This document shows positions 1 through 5,466 of a stretch of 5,466 nucleotides of DNA, in pieces. The stretch is from a bacterium (GTDB taxonomy: Bacteria; Zixibacteria; MSB-5A5; GN15; FEB-12). Every line of letters begins with the position of its first letter. The first letter of the stretch is position 1. The translations under genes were made by a program, and so were the position numbers. Location: assembly GCA_030619425.1 (NCBI GenBank), contig JAUXBJ010000162.1, positions 1 to 5,466 of the forward strand, given 5' to 3'. The notes beneath the pieces were generated by a model. That model ran no database searches and had not been told where the DNA came from. It saw nothing but the letters and a program-made list of their open reading frames with translations.

Positions 1-231
1 GTACTGGGACAGATAAATAGTATTGGAGGCCAATACGATATCGTTGCCGTTGCCGAAGAACACATCGATATACCCGTCGTTGTTGCAGTCCTCCCAGATC
101 ATGCCGGTGCCGTAGACATTGTATTCACCGGATTGCCAGAACGGACTGGTCTCTATCGGCGGCTGGGCGCTGACCGTCGCGAACAGAATCAGGCTCGCAA
201 GCAGCATATAAGCAGACAGTTTGATCCTCAT
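1..231 (-). CDS. Secreted FG-GAP/VCBS-repeat protein, N-terminal 77 residues (cut by window edge)
   Basis: The frame is open from ATG at 231 down to base 1, giving 77 codons with no stop, so the gene continues outside the window. Residues 1-22 form a Sec signal peptide: MRIK, a hydrophobic core LLASLILFATV, then S-A-Q as a likely signal peptidase I site. The mature part opens with a short linker and then the motif D48-x-N50-x-D52-G53-x-x-D56 followed by VFFGNGND. This is the calcium-binding loop and FG-G segment of FG-GAP (VCBS) beta-propeller repeats. Such proteins are exported and usually serve in surface binding or as extracellular scaffolds. The exact role cannot be told from one repeat. 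The start is supported by GGAGGA nine bases upstream. It lies on the same strand as the protease gene but behind a terminator-like hairpin, so it is probably a separate transcription unit. Confidence is high for an exported FG-GAP protein and low for its function. Confidence 0.85.
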   Translation of the reverse strand, partial: MRIKLSAYMLLASLILFATVSAQPPIETSPFWQSGEYNVYGTGMIWEDCNNDGYIDVFFGNGNDIVLASNTIYLSQY

Positions 232-240
232 CGTGCAGTA

Positions 241-246
241 TCCTCC
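241..246 (-). promoter_or_regulatory. Ribosome binding site of the FG-GAP gene
   Basis: GGAGGA on the minus strand, separated from the ATG at 231 by nine bases. It fixes the start of the partial gene directly before a good signal peptide. Confidence 0.75.
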
Positions 247-333
247 AGATGGGTTTGGCCGACGCGAACGCTGTCGGTCTCGGTCGGGAATCGTGTGAAC
301 TGGTCGTCATCAGGACGATCACATGGTATGATA

Positions 334-363
334 ATAATATATGGCGATTGCGTTCTTTAGCAA
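334..363 (-). promoter_or_regulatory. Candidate promoter of the FG-GAP gene
   Basis: On the minus strand TTGCTA (358-363; 4 of 6 to the sigma-70 -35 consensus) is followed after 18 bases by TATTAT (334-339; 5 of 6 to the -10). It would give a leader of roughly 95 bases before the ATG at 231. The surrounding sequence is a short AT-rich island in otherwise GC-balanced DNA. This is a consensus match by eye. Promoter structure in this organism is not known, and FCB-group bacteria may use different -10 sequences. Confidence 0.35.
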
Positions 364-429
364 GGCAAAACATCGGCCAATCGATCCGCCAATTCAGTGT
401 CCGGTCGCCGGATTACATTCACACGGTAC

Positions 430-456
430 CCCACCAAGAGCGAAGCGACTGGTGGG
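430..456. repeat. Intergenic palindrome CCCACCA / TGGTGGG
   Basis: A perfect 7-bp inverted repeat (430-436 against 450-456) encloses 13 bases that contain a small GC-GAA-GC mini-palindrome (440-446). On the plus strand it is followed by TTCTTC; on the minus strand there is no T tract. It sits just beyond the terminator-like hairpin at 471-500. It may be a backup terminator or a copy of a dispersed intergenic hairpin element. Only one copy is visible, so its repeat status cannot be decided here. Confidence 0.4.
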
Positions 457-460
457 TTCT

Positions 461-500
461 TCAACAAACAAGTCGCCATACCATCAAAGGTACGGCGACT
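461..500 (-). terminator. Rho-independent terminator candidate of the metalloprotease gene
   Basis: In minus-strand RNA the arms 494-500 (AGUCGCC) and 471-477 (GGCGACU) pair perfectly. Pairing continues through a G-U pair (493 with 478) and four more pairs (UACC/GGUA) to a six-base loop UUUGAU, making an uninterrupted 12-bp stem. The 3' side continues UUGUUUGUUG, which is a T-rich tail though not a pure run. The hairpin begins about 39 bases after the protease stop codon. In plus-strand RNA the same position would be an A-C mismatch, so the pairing favours the minus direction, as expected for this gene. Confidence 0.65.
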
Positions 501-538
501 CATCATACAGAACTAAGTTGCTTTAGTCAGCGAAGACG

Positions 539-3500
539 TCAATCGCACGTCAGCACGGGACCTTCGTTGAACATGAAGTCCACCAGCGCTACCAGGTCGG
601 CTATGGTGATTTCATCGTCGCCGTCGAAATCAGAAGCGGCCATGATCGGCGGCGGCGGACCTTCGTTGAACATGAAATCGACGAGGTAAACCAGATCGGA
701 TATGTTCGGACCTTCACCATCGTTATTGATATCAGCACAGATGAATGTCTGCACAATCTCGAAAGTAAACACCTTATGATCAAAGCTGGCGAGTTCGTCA
801 AATGCGTGAGCAGTAAAACTGATGGTCTGTGCGGTTACCGGTATCCCTGATAAGAGGCCGTCCTGTGATAGTGCCAGGCCGGTTCCAACGAGATCATCGT
901 ACTGGTCAAACCAGAGAATCGTCCCGGTACCGCCTGAAGATATTAGCTGCTCAGAATAGGAGATGCCTTCAGCGCCATCCGGCAACGATGTCGTAACGAT
1001 GGCTACTGCATCATTGACCGTGAACTCGTACACCCAACTCTCTGAGGCGCCGCCTTCATCATTGACCAGCGCCGTGAAGTTGATCAGCCCGGCCGAAGAT
1101 GGCGCGCCCGACAGCAGACCGGTCACTGACAGGGTCAAACCGGTACCAGCGAGGTCATCGAACTGATCGGTGAAGGTTTTGACGCCGGTGCCACCGGCCA
1201 CAGCTATCTGTAAACTGTATATTACACCTTCAGTCCAGTCAGGCAAAACATAAGTCAGGAATTGGATTTGCGAATTGATCATAAAACTGAACTGTTTCTC
1301 ATCAGAACCGCTGTTGTCGTCCGTCACCACCGCCCAGAAACTGATCGCTCCGACCGTGGTCGGTGTACCCGACAACATTCCATCTGAGGCCAGGACGAGT
1401 CCGGTACCGACGAGATCACCATCACGGTCTGTCCAGGTGTAGGGTGTGGCGCCGCCGGACGCATCAAGCTGCTGAGAGTAAACCGCGTCGACAGTCCAGT
1501 CCGGCAGATCCTCAGTGATAATGCCGACCGGTATCCCGATATCGATGCTGAGCGGTTTTTCATCCACTCCCCCGCCTTCATCGGTTACCCTCGCCGTGAA
1601 ATTCAGAATCCCCGATGTATTAGGTATACCCTCGACCATTCCGGCCAGCGTAAGTGTCAAACCAGTGCCGGACAGATCACCGTTCTTATCCGTCCACATC
1701 TTGTTTCCGGTCCCACCCGAGGCAATGATTTGGACCGAGTACTCAGTGCCCTGTACGCCATCAGGCAGGCCGGTGGTGGTTATCAGCAGTTCCGGGTTGA
1801 TCGTCATGCCCAAGATTTGCTCATCGCCGGCGCCGACATGGTCGGTCAGTTCGGCTGTGAAAGAGACGGTTCCAGCCACCGGCGTGCCGGATACCAGCCC
1901 ACTGGTCGAGAGCGTGAGACCGGTTCCGCCCAGTTCGTTGAACTTGTCGCTCCAGACCAGAGCACCGGTACCGCCGGTGCCGTTCAACTGCACTGAGTAC
2001 GGCGCGCCCGCAGTGTGATCCTGCAACCAGGTAGTTGTAATCTGCACCACCGGATTGATCGTAAAGGAAAAGTAACGTTCATCAGTCTGTAAACTATCGT
2101 CGGTTACCAGCGCCGTGAACCAGCGAGTGCCGGTAGAGGTGGCTGTGCCGGAAAGCAGACCATCGGTCGACAGACTCAGACCGGTACCGGCGAGGTCTCC
2201 ATACTTGTCGGCCCAGGTGAGGACGCCGAAACCACCAGTCGCCTGAAGTTGATCCGAGTATGGGTGGTCCATAGTCCAGTCGGGAACGTCTTCGGTGGCA
2301 ATGTACGGTCGGTTTTGCTCGCACTCATAGACTGTCACCGTGACGTCGTCGATGGCCGCCTCGACCACCGAGCCGGAGCCGAGATCGGAAGCATCGAAGC
2401 GTAGTTTGATCTGGCTGGTAGGGGTCACGAAATCGGAGACCACAAAGGTATTCTCGTACCAACCGCCGCCGGCCTGATCTACCGGACCCACCGTCTCGAC
2501 CAGCACCCAGTTGGAACCATCGTTGTTTGAGACATAGATGTGCATCTCATCGTTATTGGGATCGGCGCCGAAGTGGTTGGAATACCAGCGGGCATAATGA
2601 ATCTTGGCGTCGCCGATCGAAAGGTCGATGGTTGGCGAGATCAGAGTCGTCGTGCCGTCATCGACATCGGAATTATCATCGAGGTTGTCCGTCAGATAGC
2701 ATTGTCCGGAGCCGTCGAAGTCGGTTGGTGGGTCGCCGCGATCACCGCCACCCACCGGGATACCGCGATCCCACTGGCCGTCGCCGGCATCGCCACTGAC
2801 GGTCCAACCCTGGTTGGTCTCAAAGTCATCGGCAAACACGACGATGACGTTGGTTGCCGGGTCGGCCCGGTGCGGATTGGAGGGGTCCGGATCGAAAAAG
2901 TAGGCTGACGATGCCTCGCTGGCACGGACGTAGAACTCGACGTAACTGCCACAGTCAAGCACCGGCAGAGTTGCTTCATATTGGTTATCCAGCAACTGCG
3001 TCATCGCTTCATCCACCCAAACACCGCCGTCAATCGAGTAGAAGAGGCGACCGCTGCCCGGCACCGGCTCGCCGCCCAACATACCGCTCACGACCACTTC
3101 AAAACTGGTGGTGGCGCCCGGCATTACGATATCGGGTATACCCAAAGGATAAGAGAAGACTAACGAGGGGCCGGGTGTCGACACACCGACGGCGTTCCAG
3201 GCATTCGCTGCCTGTATCGCCCAGGCGCCCGAGGGATCGAGATCATTGGCCGCCGAGATGGTGCCCAACGCCCCCTCGTGGTAGTCGGTGTTAACGCTCC
3301 AGTAGTAGGCATTGGCGCGGTAAGCAACTAACATCGCGTTCTGAACACCTATCCCGGTGACGGTCACGTCGTGGTGAGTGCCACCATCGGAAAGCAGGAA
3401 AAACCACTTGTTGCCGACACCGCTGTTGGTGTGGACACCGCAGTAATCATTATACGGTGATGGCGTGCAGCCCACGACATCGATCCAGTAAGGATCAGAC

Positions 3501-4858
3501 GTTCCGTAGAAGTCCGGATCACCGGCGTTGTGTGGATTTTCCATATCGCGGAAACCTTCCCCGGTGAGCCTTCCATTCTCCCCCATCAGCCAGTCCGGCG
3601 TGTCCAGAGTATCATGGGCCCACTCAAACGATGCCCCGATTATGTCGGAGAATGCCTCATTCAGCGCGCCCGACTCCAACTGATAAGCGAGGCCTGAGCA
3701 GTGTTGGGTCACGGCATGCCCCCACTCATGCGCAACCACATCGGGACAACCGGCCAGCGAGCGCCACCCGGTCGACCAACTCCAGATCACGATCTGGTTG
3801 CCGTTCCAATAGGCGTTATTGTCACCTTCGGCGGAGTAATTGACACTGGTGAGCATGGTCGCACCGGCATCATCGAAACTGTTGCGTCCGAGATGATGCA
3901 GCAGGTAGTCGTACACGAGACCGGTATAAACCTGCCCGTCAACAGCCGGCGCCTGAGTTGAAAGGGTCCAAACGTTGTCGGCGTCGGTGGCGATGGATCC
4001 CGGCAACGAAGTCGATGCGATATTTGTCTGGATATAACTGCCGGGCGGCATCTGACCGTCGTGGCCATGAGGATTGTTGCCGGCTTGTCGGGTGTAGTCG
4101 CGCATCTGGTACTGCGAAACGTTCCAATCGGTATCGATATGGTAGCGCCAGTCACCCATTACGCCAATCCCGGTGCCGACGTCGTTGGCATCCATGATGC
4201 GGTTGGCGTTGAAAACGACCTCGCCGGAATGAGCATCGACCAGATACTCCCAGCGTCCCATCGGCGTATCCGACCAGAGGAACATCCGCCAGCACAGATA
4301 ATTGTACCCTTCCCAGGGGAACACGACCAATTCCGCTTCGTCTGGTTTTCCCTCACCAAAGAATGTCGCCAGATGCTCCACGGCGCGCTCTGTCGCCGTC
4401 TCGGCTGTCAGCACCGGAGACACGTCGATGTCGATATCCGCTTCGTACCAGCCGTTGACCGTCTTGAGATCGCCATCAGCCGTAAAATGCGCCAAAAGCA
4501 CCCCGCCAACGATCCGGACGTCTTGGTAGTATTGATCGAAACGGACATGTGTCATGCCGAGTTGATCATTGTCTATGCGCTTGACCTTGAGCTCTTCGCT
4601 CGGCTGTACCATTTGGTAAGCGCCCTTGTTGGCTTCAAAGAACGAAATCGCTGCGGCCACTTCCTGACCGGAAGGAACTGATTTCAGCAACGTTCCTTCA
4701 ACATAGCGTGTGACGCCTTTCTCGTTGGCGCGGTAGGTGGTTACATCGGGATGATTACGAAGCAAATTCGGGCCGAACCCAAGCTCGTCCGAATCCGCGG
4801 CGGCGGCGGATCCAACCAGTAATGCTATCAGTAGCAGCGCTGCTATAAATCGTGTCAT
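539..4858 (-). CDS. Secreted thermolysin-like (M4 family) zinc metalloprotease with Ig-like repeats and C-terminal dockerin
   Basis: Full-length exported endopeptidase precursor of 1439 residues, far longer than ordinary M4 enzymes because of its C-terminal modules. Residues 1-21 are a Sec signal peptide ending in AAA. About 25-215 is an FTP/PepSY-like propeptide that normally inhibits the enzyme and helps it fold. About 225-560 is the catalytic unit: NNAYW at 347-351, HEWGH at 377-381 (zinc ligands H377 and H381, catalytic E378), third ligand E401 in NEAFSD exactly 20 residues on, and H476 in VHTNSG matching thermolysin His231. All key residues are present, so it should be active. Then follow an Ig/FN3-like stretch (about 563-675), a jelly-roll/MAM-like module (about 676-846), six putative-Ig repeats (851-1369) and a dockerin (1373-1439). 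The start fits the signal peptide and GGAGG four bases upstream. It is probably monocistronic. The substrate is unknown. The family is certain from the motifs; the names of the accessory domains are less so. Confidence 0.96.
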   Translation of the reverse strand: MTRFIAALLLIALLVGSAAAADSDELGFGPNLLRNHPDVTTYRANEKGVTRYVEGTLLKSVPSGQEVAAAISFFEANKGAYQMVQPSEELKVKRIDNDQLGMTHVRFDQYYQDVRIVGGVLLAHFTADGDLKTVNGWYEADIDIDVSPVLTAETATERAVEHLATFFGEGKPDEAELVVFPWEGYNYLCWRMFLWSDTPMGRWEYLVDAHSGEVVFNANRIMDANDVGTGIGVMGDWRYHIDTDWNVSQYQMRDYTRQAGNNPHGHDGQMPPGSYIQTNIASTSLPGSIATDADNVWTLSTQAPAVDGQVYTGLVYDYLLHHLGRNSFDDAGATMLTSVNYSAEGDNNAYWNGNQIVIWSWSTGWRSLAGCPDVVAHEWGHAVTQHCSGLAYQLESGALNEAFSDIIGASFEWAHDTLDTPDWLMGENGRLTGEGFRDMENPHNAGDPDFYGTSDPYWIDVVGCTPSPYNDYCGVHTNSGVGNKWFFLLSDGGTHHDVTVTGIGVQNAMLVAYRANAYYWSVNTDYHEGALGTISAANDLDPSGAWAIQAANAWNAVGVSTPGPSLVFSYPLGIPDIVMPGATTSFEVVVSGMLGGEPVPGSGRLFYSIDGGVWVDEAMTQLLDNQYEATLPVLDCGSYVEFYVRASEASSAYFFDPDPSNPHRADPATNVIVVFADDFETNQGWTVSGDAGDGQWDRGIPVGGGDRGDPPTDFDGSGQCYLTDNLDDNSDVDDGTTTLISPTIDLSIGDAKIHYARWYSNHFGADPNNDEMHIYVSNNDGSNWVLVETVGPVDQAGGGWYENTFVVSDFVTPTSQIKLRFDASDLGSGSVVEAAIDDVTVTVYECEQNRPYIATEDVPDWTMDHPYSDQLQATGGFGVLTWADKYGDLAGTGLSLSTDGLLSGTATSTGTRWFTALVTDDSLQTDERYFSFTINPVVQITTTWLQDHTAGAPYSVQLNGTGGTGALVWSDKFNELGGTGLTLSTSGLVSGTPVAGTVSFTAELTDHVGAGDEQILGMTINPELLITTTGLPDGVQGTEYSVQIIASGGTGNKMWTDKNGDLSGTGLTLTLAGMVEGIPNTSGILNFTARVTDEGGGVDEKPLSIDIGIPVGIITEDLPDWTVDAVYSQQLDASGGATPYTWTDRDGDLVGTGLVLASDGMLSGTPTTVGAISFWAVVTDDNSGSDEKQFSFMINSQIQFLTYVLPDWTEGVIYSLQIAVAGGTGVKTFTDQFDDLAGTGLTLSVTGLLSGAPSSAGLINFTALVNDEGGASESWVYEFTVNDAVAIVTTSLPDGAEGISYSEQLISSGGTGTILWFDQYDDLVGTGLALSQDGLLSGIPVTAQTISFTAHAFDELASFDHKVFTFEIVQTFICADINNDGEGPNISDLVYLVDFMFNEGPPPPIMAASDFDGDDEITIADLVALVDFMFNEGPVLTCD
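542..742 (-). other. Dockerin type I-like domain of the metalloprotease (residues 1373-1439)
   Basis: Two EF-hand-like calcium loops are each followed by a helix ending in LVDFMFNEGP. Loop 1 is D1376-I-N1378-N-D1380-G and reaches its last acidic residue D1388 one residue later than the canonical 12-residue loop. Loop 2 is canonical: D1410-F-D1412-G-D1414-D-E-I-T-I-A-D1421. Dockerins bind cohesin modules in cellulosomes and related assemblies, but no cohesin is present here. In non-cellulolytic bacteria such domains are common on secreted proteins with unknown partners. Together they indicate non-covalent docking of the protease to an unseen surface or secreted partner. Confidence 0.85.
558..676 (-). 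repeat. 20-base direct repeat encoding the duplicated dockerin helix end
   Basis: The same 20 bases occur at 558-577 and 657-676, exactly 99 bases (33 codons) apart, and encode FMFNEGP in both dockerin halves. The flanking codons differ. Exact identity at synonymous positions points to a fairly recent duplication or gene conversion between the two halves, or to very strong codon constraint. Confidence 0.8.
752..2308 (-). repeat. Six tandem putative-Ig (He_PIG-like) repeats in the metalloprotease
   Basis: Residues 851-1369 divide into six units of 85-88 residues, starting near residues 851, 937, 1023, 1111, 1196 and 1283. Each carries the pattern LPDWT-x-x-x-x-YS-x-QL, GG-x-G-x-x-x-W-x-D, DL-x-GTGL-x-LS-x-x-GLLSG-x-P and F-x-A-x-VTD. 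This resembles the putative Ig/cadherin-like repeats (GLTLS-G-SGTP) common in bacterial surface proteins. The units are clearly related but diverged at DNA level, so this is an old expansion and not a sequencing artefact. They probably act as a rigid spacer or carbohydrate- or surface-binding stalk between the catalytic unit and the dockerin. Confidence 0.88.
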
Positions 4859-4860
4859 TG

Positions 4861-4867
4861 CTCCTCC
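4861..4867 (-). promoter_or_regulatory. Ribosome binding site of the metalloprotease gene
   Basis: GGAGGAG on the minus strand. Its GGAGG core ends four bases before the ATG at 4858, slightly closer than usual. No other in-frame ATG exists before residue 83, and this start gives an ideal signal peptide, so the start is secure. Confidence 0.75.
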
Positions 4868-4952
4868 AACAGATATCTCTAAGTATAAACTTCGTCCAAT
4901 ATGCAGTAATCCTGAGAGTTCGTATGTATGTACTCGTACGCTAACTCATTGC

Positions 4953-4980
4953 AAAATAAGTGATTATTGGACCTTGTCAA
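4953..4980 (-). promoter_or_regulatory. Candidate promoter of the metalloprotease gene
   Basis: On the minus strand a perfect TTGACA (4975-4980) is followed after 16 bases by TATTTT (4953-4958; 4 of 6 to TATAAT) and then G. The expected transcript would have a leader of roughly 85-90 bases. The -10 area TATTTTG is also one base short of the Bacteroidota-type TAnnTTTG. Identified by eye from consensus only. Confidence 0.45.
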
Positions 4981-4997
4981 CATCAAAAAGGATAGAC

Positions 4998-5156
4998 TTA
5001 ATCGATCAAGTATCCGTTCGCCTGCAACATGAAGCCGTAATGCTTGAATTCCGTGCTGAAGTTTAAGTCTGACTCAACGCACTTGTTGACATTGATTACT
5101 TGGATGTCGATATTTCTATTGATAGGTGCCAAATAGCTAGGACTTAAACGCCGAGA
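4998..5156 (-). pseudogene. Possible 3' remnant of an unrecognised protein gene
   Basis: On the minus strand the frame is open for 52 codons between a TAG at 5157-5159 and a TAA at 4998-5000. It has no ATG start; the only alternative is an unsupported TTG at 5132 without a ribosome binding site. The predicted peptide has a protein-like composition, with INVNKCVESDLNFSTEF followed by KHYGFMLQANGYLID. It could be the C-terminus of a gene whose 5' part was lost or frameshifted when the neighbouring methyltransferase arrived. I do not recognise the family. A plus-strand frame over the same bases is also open (ending at the TAA near 5064-5066), so chance openness in AT-rich DNA is a serious alternative. 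Confidence 0.22.
5086..5114 (+). promoter_or_regulatory. Candidate promoter of the DNA methyltransferase gene
   Basis: A perfect TTGACA (5086-5091) is followed after 17 bases by GATATT (5109-5114; 4 of 6 to TATAAT). Transcription would begin near 5121, about 45 bases before the ATG at 5166 and 110 before the ATG at 5232. It faces away from the protease promoter, as expected for divergent genes. Assigned by eye. Confidence 0.4.
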
Positions 5157-5165
5157 CTACGGACT

Positions 5166-5466
5166 ATGCCCAAGACGACTGATTCCAAGCGCGCAGTGTC
5201 GACTTCATTTTGGGAAGCAGACAGATCGGCAATGAGATATCCCAGCCCACTTCGGTATCCTGGGGGGAAGGCCATTCTTTCCGAGTTTCTCACGGACGTT
5301 ATTGACCGAAATGATCTCAGGGACTGCACTTATTTCGAGCCCTACGCCGGAGGGGCAGGTGCTGCTCTTATGTTACTAAAGAACAGGGTTGTGCCCGAGA
5401 TTTATCTGAATGACGCCGATGTCCGTATTTATGCCTTCTGGCGTGCCGCTCTCCATCATGCCGAAA
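5166..5466 (+). CDS. D12-class DNA adenine (N6) methyltransferase, N-terminal part (cut by window edge)
   Basis: This gene is expected to transfer a methyl group from S-adenosylmethionine to adenine N6 in a specific DNA site. The open frame reaches the window edge. Numbering from the ATG at 5232, it shows SPLRYPGGK (residues 5-13, the family's N-terminal SAM-binding motif), FEPYAGGAGAALML (35-48, the FxGxG-type motif I) and EIYLNDAD (56-63, motif II with its acidic residue), then IYAFWRA. The catalytic DPPY motif lies beyond the edge. Two starts are possible. ATG at 5166 adds 22 hydrophilic residues and has only a weak GAG ten bases upstream. ATG at 5232 begins MRYPSPLRYPGGK, close to the family core, but lacks a well-placed Shine-Dalgarno. 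I list the longer form with little preference. The target site is unknown. Family members occur as lone regulatory methylases, in prophages, and beside restriction enzymes. Confidence 0.9.
   Translation, partial: MPKTTDSKRAVSTSFWEADRSAMRYPSPLRYPGGKAILSEFLTDVIDRNDLRDCTYFEPYAGGAGAALMLLKNRVVPEIYLNDADVRIYAFWRAALHHAE

Noticed and set aside
249..689. Plus-strand open frame spanning the left intergenic gap
   Set aside because: It runs through the promoter candidate, both hairpins and the end of the protease gene, and the peptide shows no domain or export features.
539..742. C-terminal sorting signal (type IX secretion or sortase) on the protease
   Set aside because: The C-terminus is a dockerin ending in TCD. 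There is no LPxTG with a membrane segment and charged tail, and no type IX-like terminal beta domain.
1515..2018. Plus-strand open frame of 167 codons rich in Pro, Ser and Val
   Set aside because: It is antisense to the Ig-like repeats, and its own periodicity mirrors the repeat units. No start context supports it.
4061..4681. Plus-strand open frame of about 206 codons opposite the protease
   Set aside because: It lies wholly antisense to the conserved propeptide and N-terminal catalytic coding region, has no ribosome binding site, and its composition (many Arg, His, Cys) is that of a shadow frame.
4921..4940. GTAC/CGTA-rich imperfect palindrome upstream of the protease
   Set aside because: The inverted match is only about four bases on each side and depends on alternating dinucleotides. 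It is not convincing as an operator.
4998..5066. Plus-strand open stretch ending at a TAA near 5064-5066
   Set aside because: It lacks a start codon and a ribosome binding site, and it overlaps the candidate minus-strand remnant. It is probably chance openness.
5144..5329. Minus-strand 61-codon open frame over the start of the methyltransferase
   Set aside because: Most of it is antisense to the unmistakable SPLRYPGGK and following coding sequence, so it cannot be an intact gene. Only its tail is mentioned, as part of a possible remnant.

Overview
The window holds one complete gene and two genes cut by its edges. From left to right these are: the 5' end of a secreted FG-GAP/VCBS-type protein (minus strand, cut at base 1); a 307-base gap; a 1439-residue secreted thermolysin-like (M4) metalloprotease (minus strand, 539-4858); a divergent intergenic stretch of about 300 bases; and the 5' end of a D12-class DNA adenine methyltransferase (plus strand, cut at base 5466).

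The organism is most likely an uncultured Gram-negative-type bacterium of the FCB group. The features that suggest this are Sec-secreted multidomain proteins, stacks of Ig-like repeats, FG-GAP repeats, and a C-terminal dockerin of the form ISDLVYLVDFMFNEGP. This dockerin style is what I associate with candidate phylum Zixibacteria and relatives. That placement is inference from protein style only, as no phylogenetic marker is present. Both minus-strand genes have GGAGG-type ribosome binding sites.

The protease is a full M4 precursor: signal peptide, FTP/PepSY-like propeptide, and a catalytic unit with HEWGH, the third zinc ligand E401 and H476. Behind it come an Ig-like linker, a jelly-roll/MAM-like module, six tandem putative-Ig repeats of about 86 residues, and a two-loop dockerin. 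It is transcribed alone. A TTGACA promoter lies upstream, and the 3' side has a strong hairpin whose pairing is complete only in minus-strand RNA. The FG-GAP gene has its own candidate promoter behind that terminator, so the two secreted proteins are neighbours but probably not an operon.

The right flank changes character. It is more AT-rich, has promoters facing both ways, carries a short unrecognised open frame that may be the tail of a lost gene, and then starts a DNA methyltransferase of the type often found in restriction-modification loci or prophages. Nothing here amounts to a clearly new system. The most useful leads are the domain architecture of the protease and the question of what follows the methyltransferase beyond the right edge.
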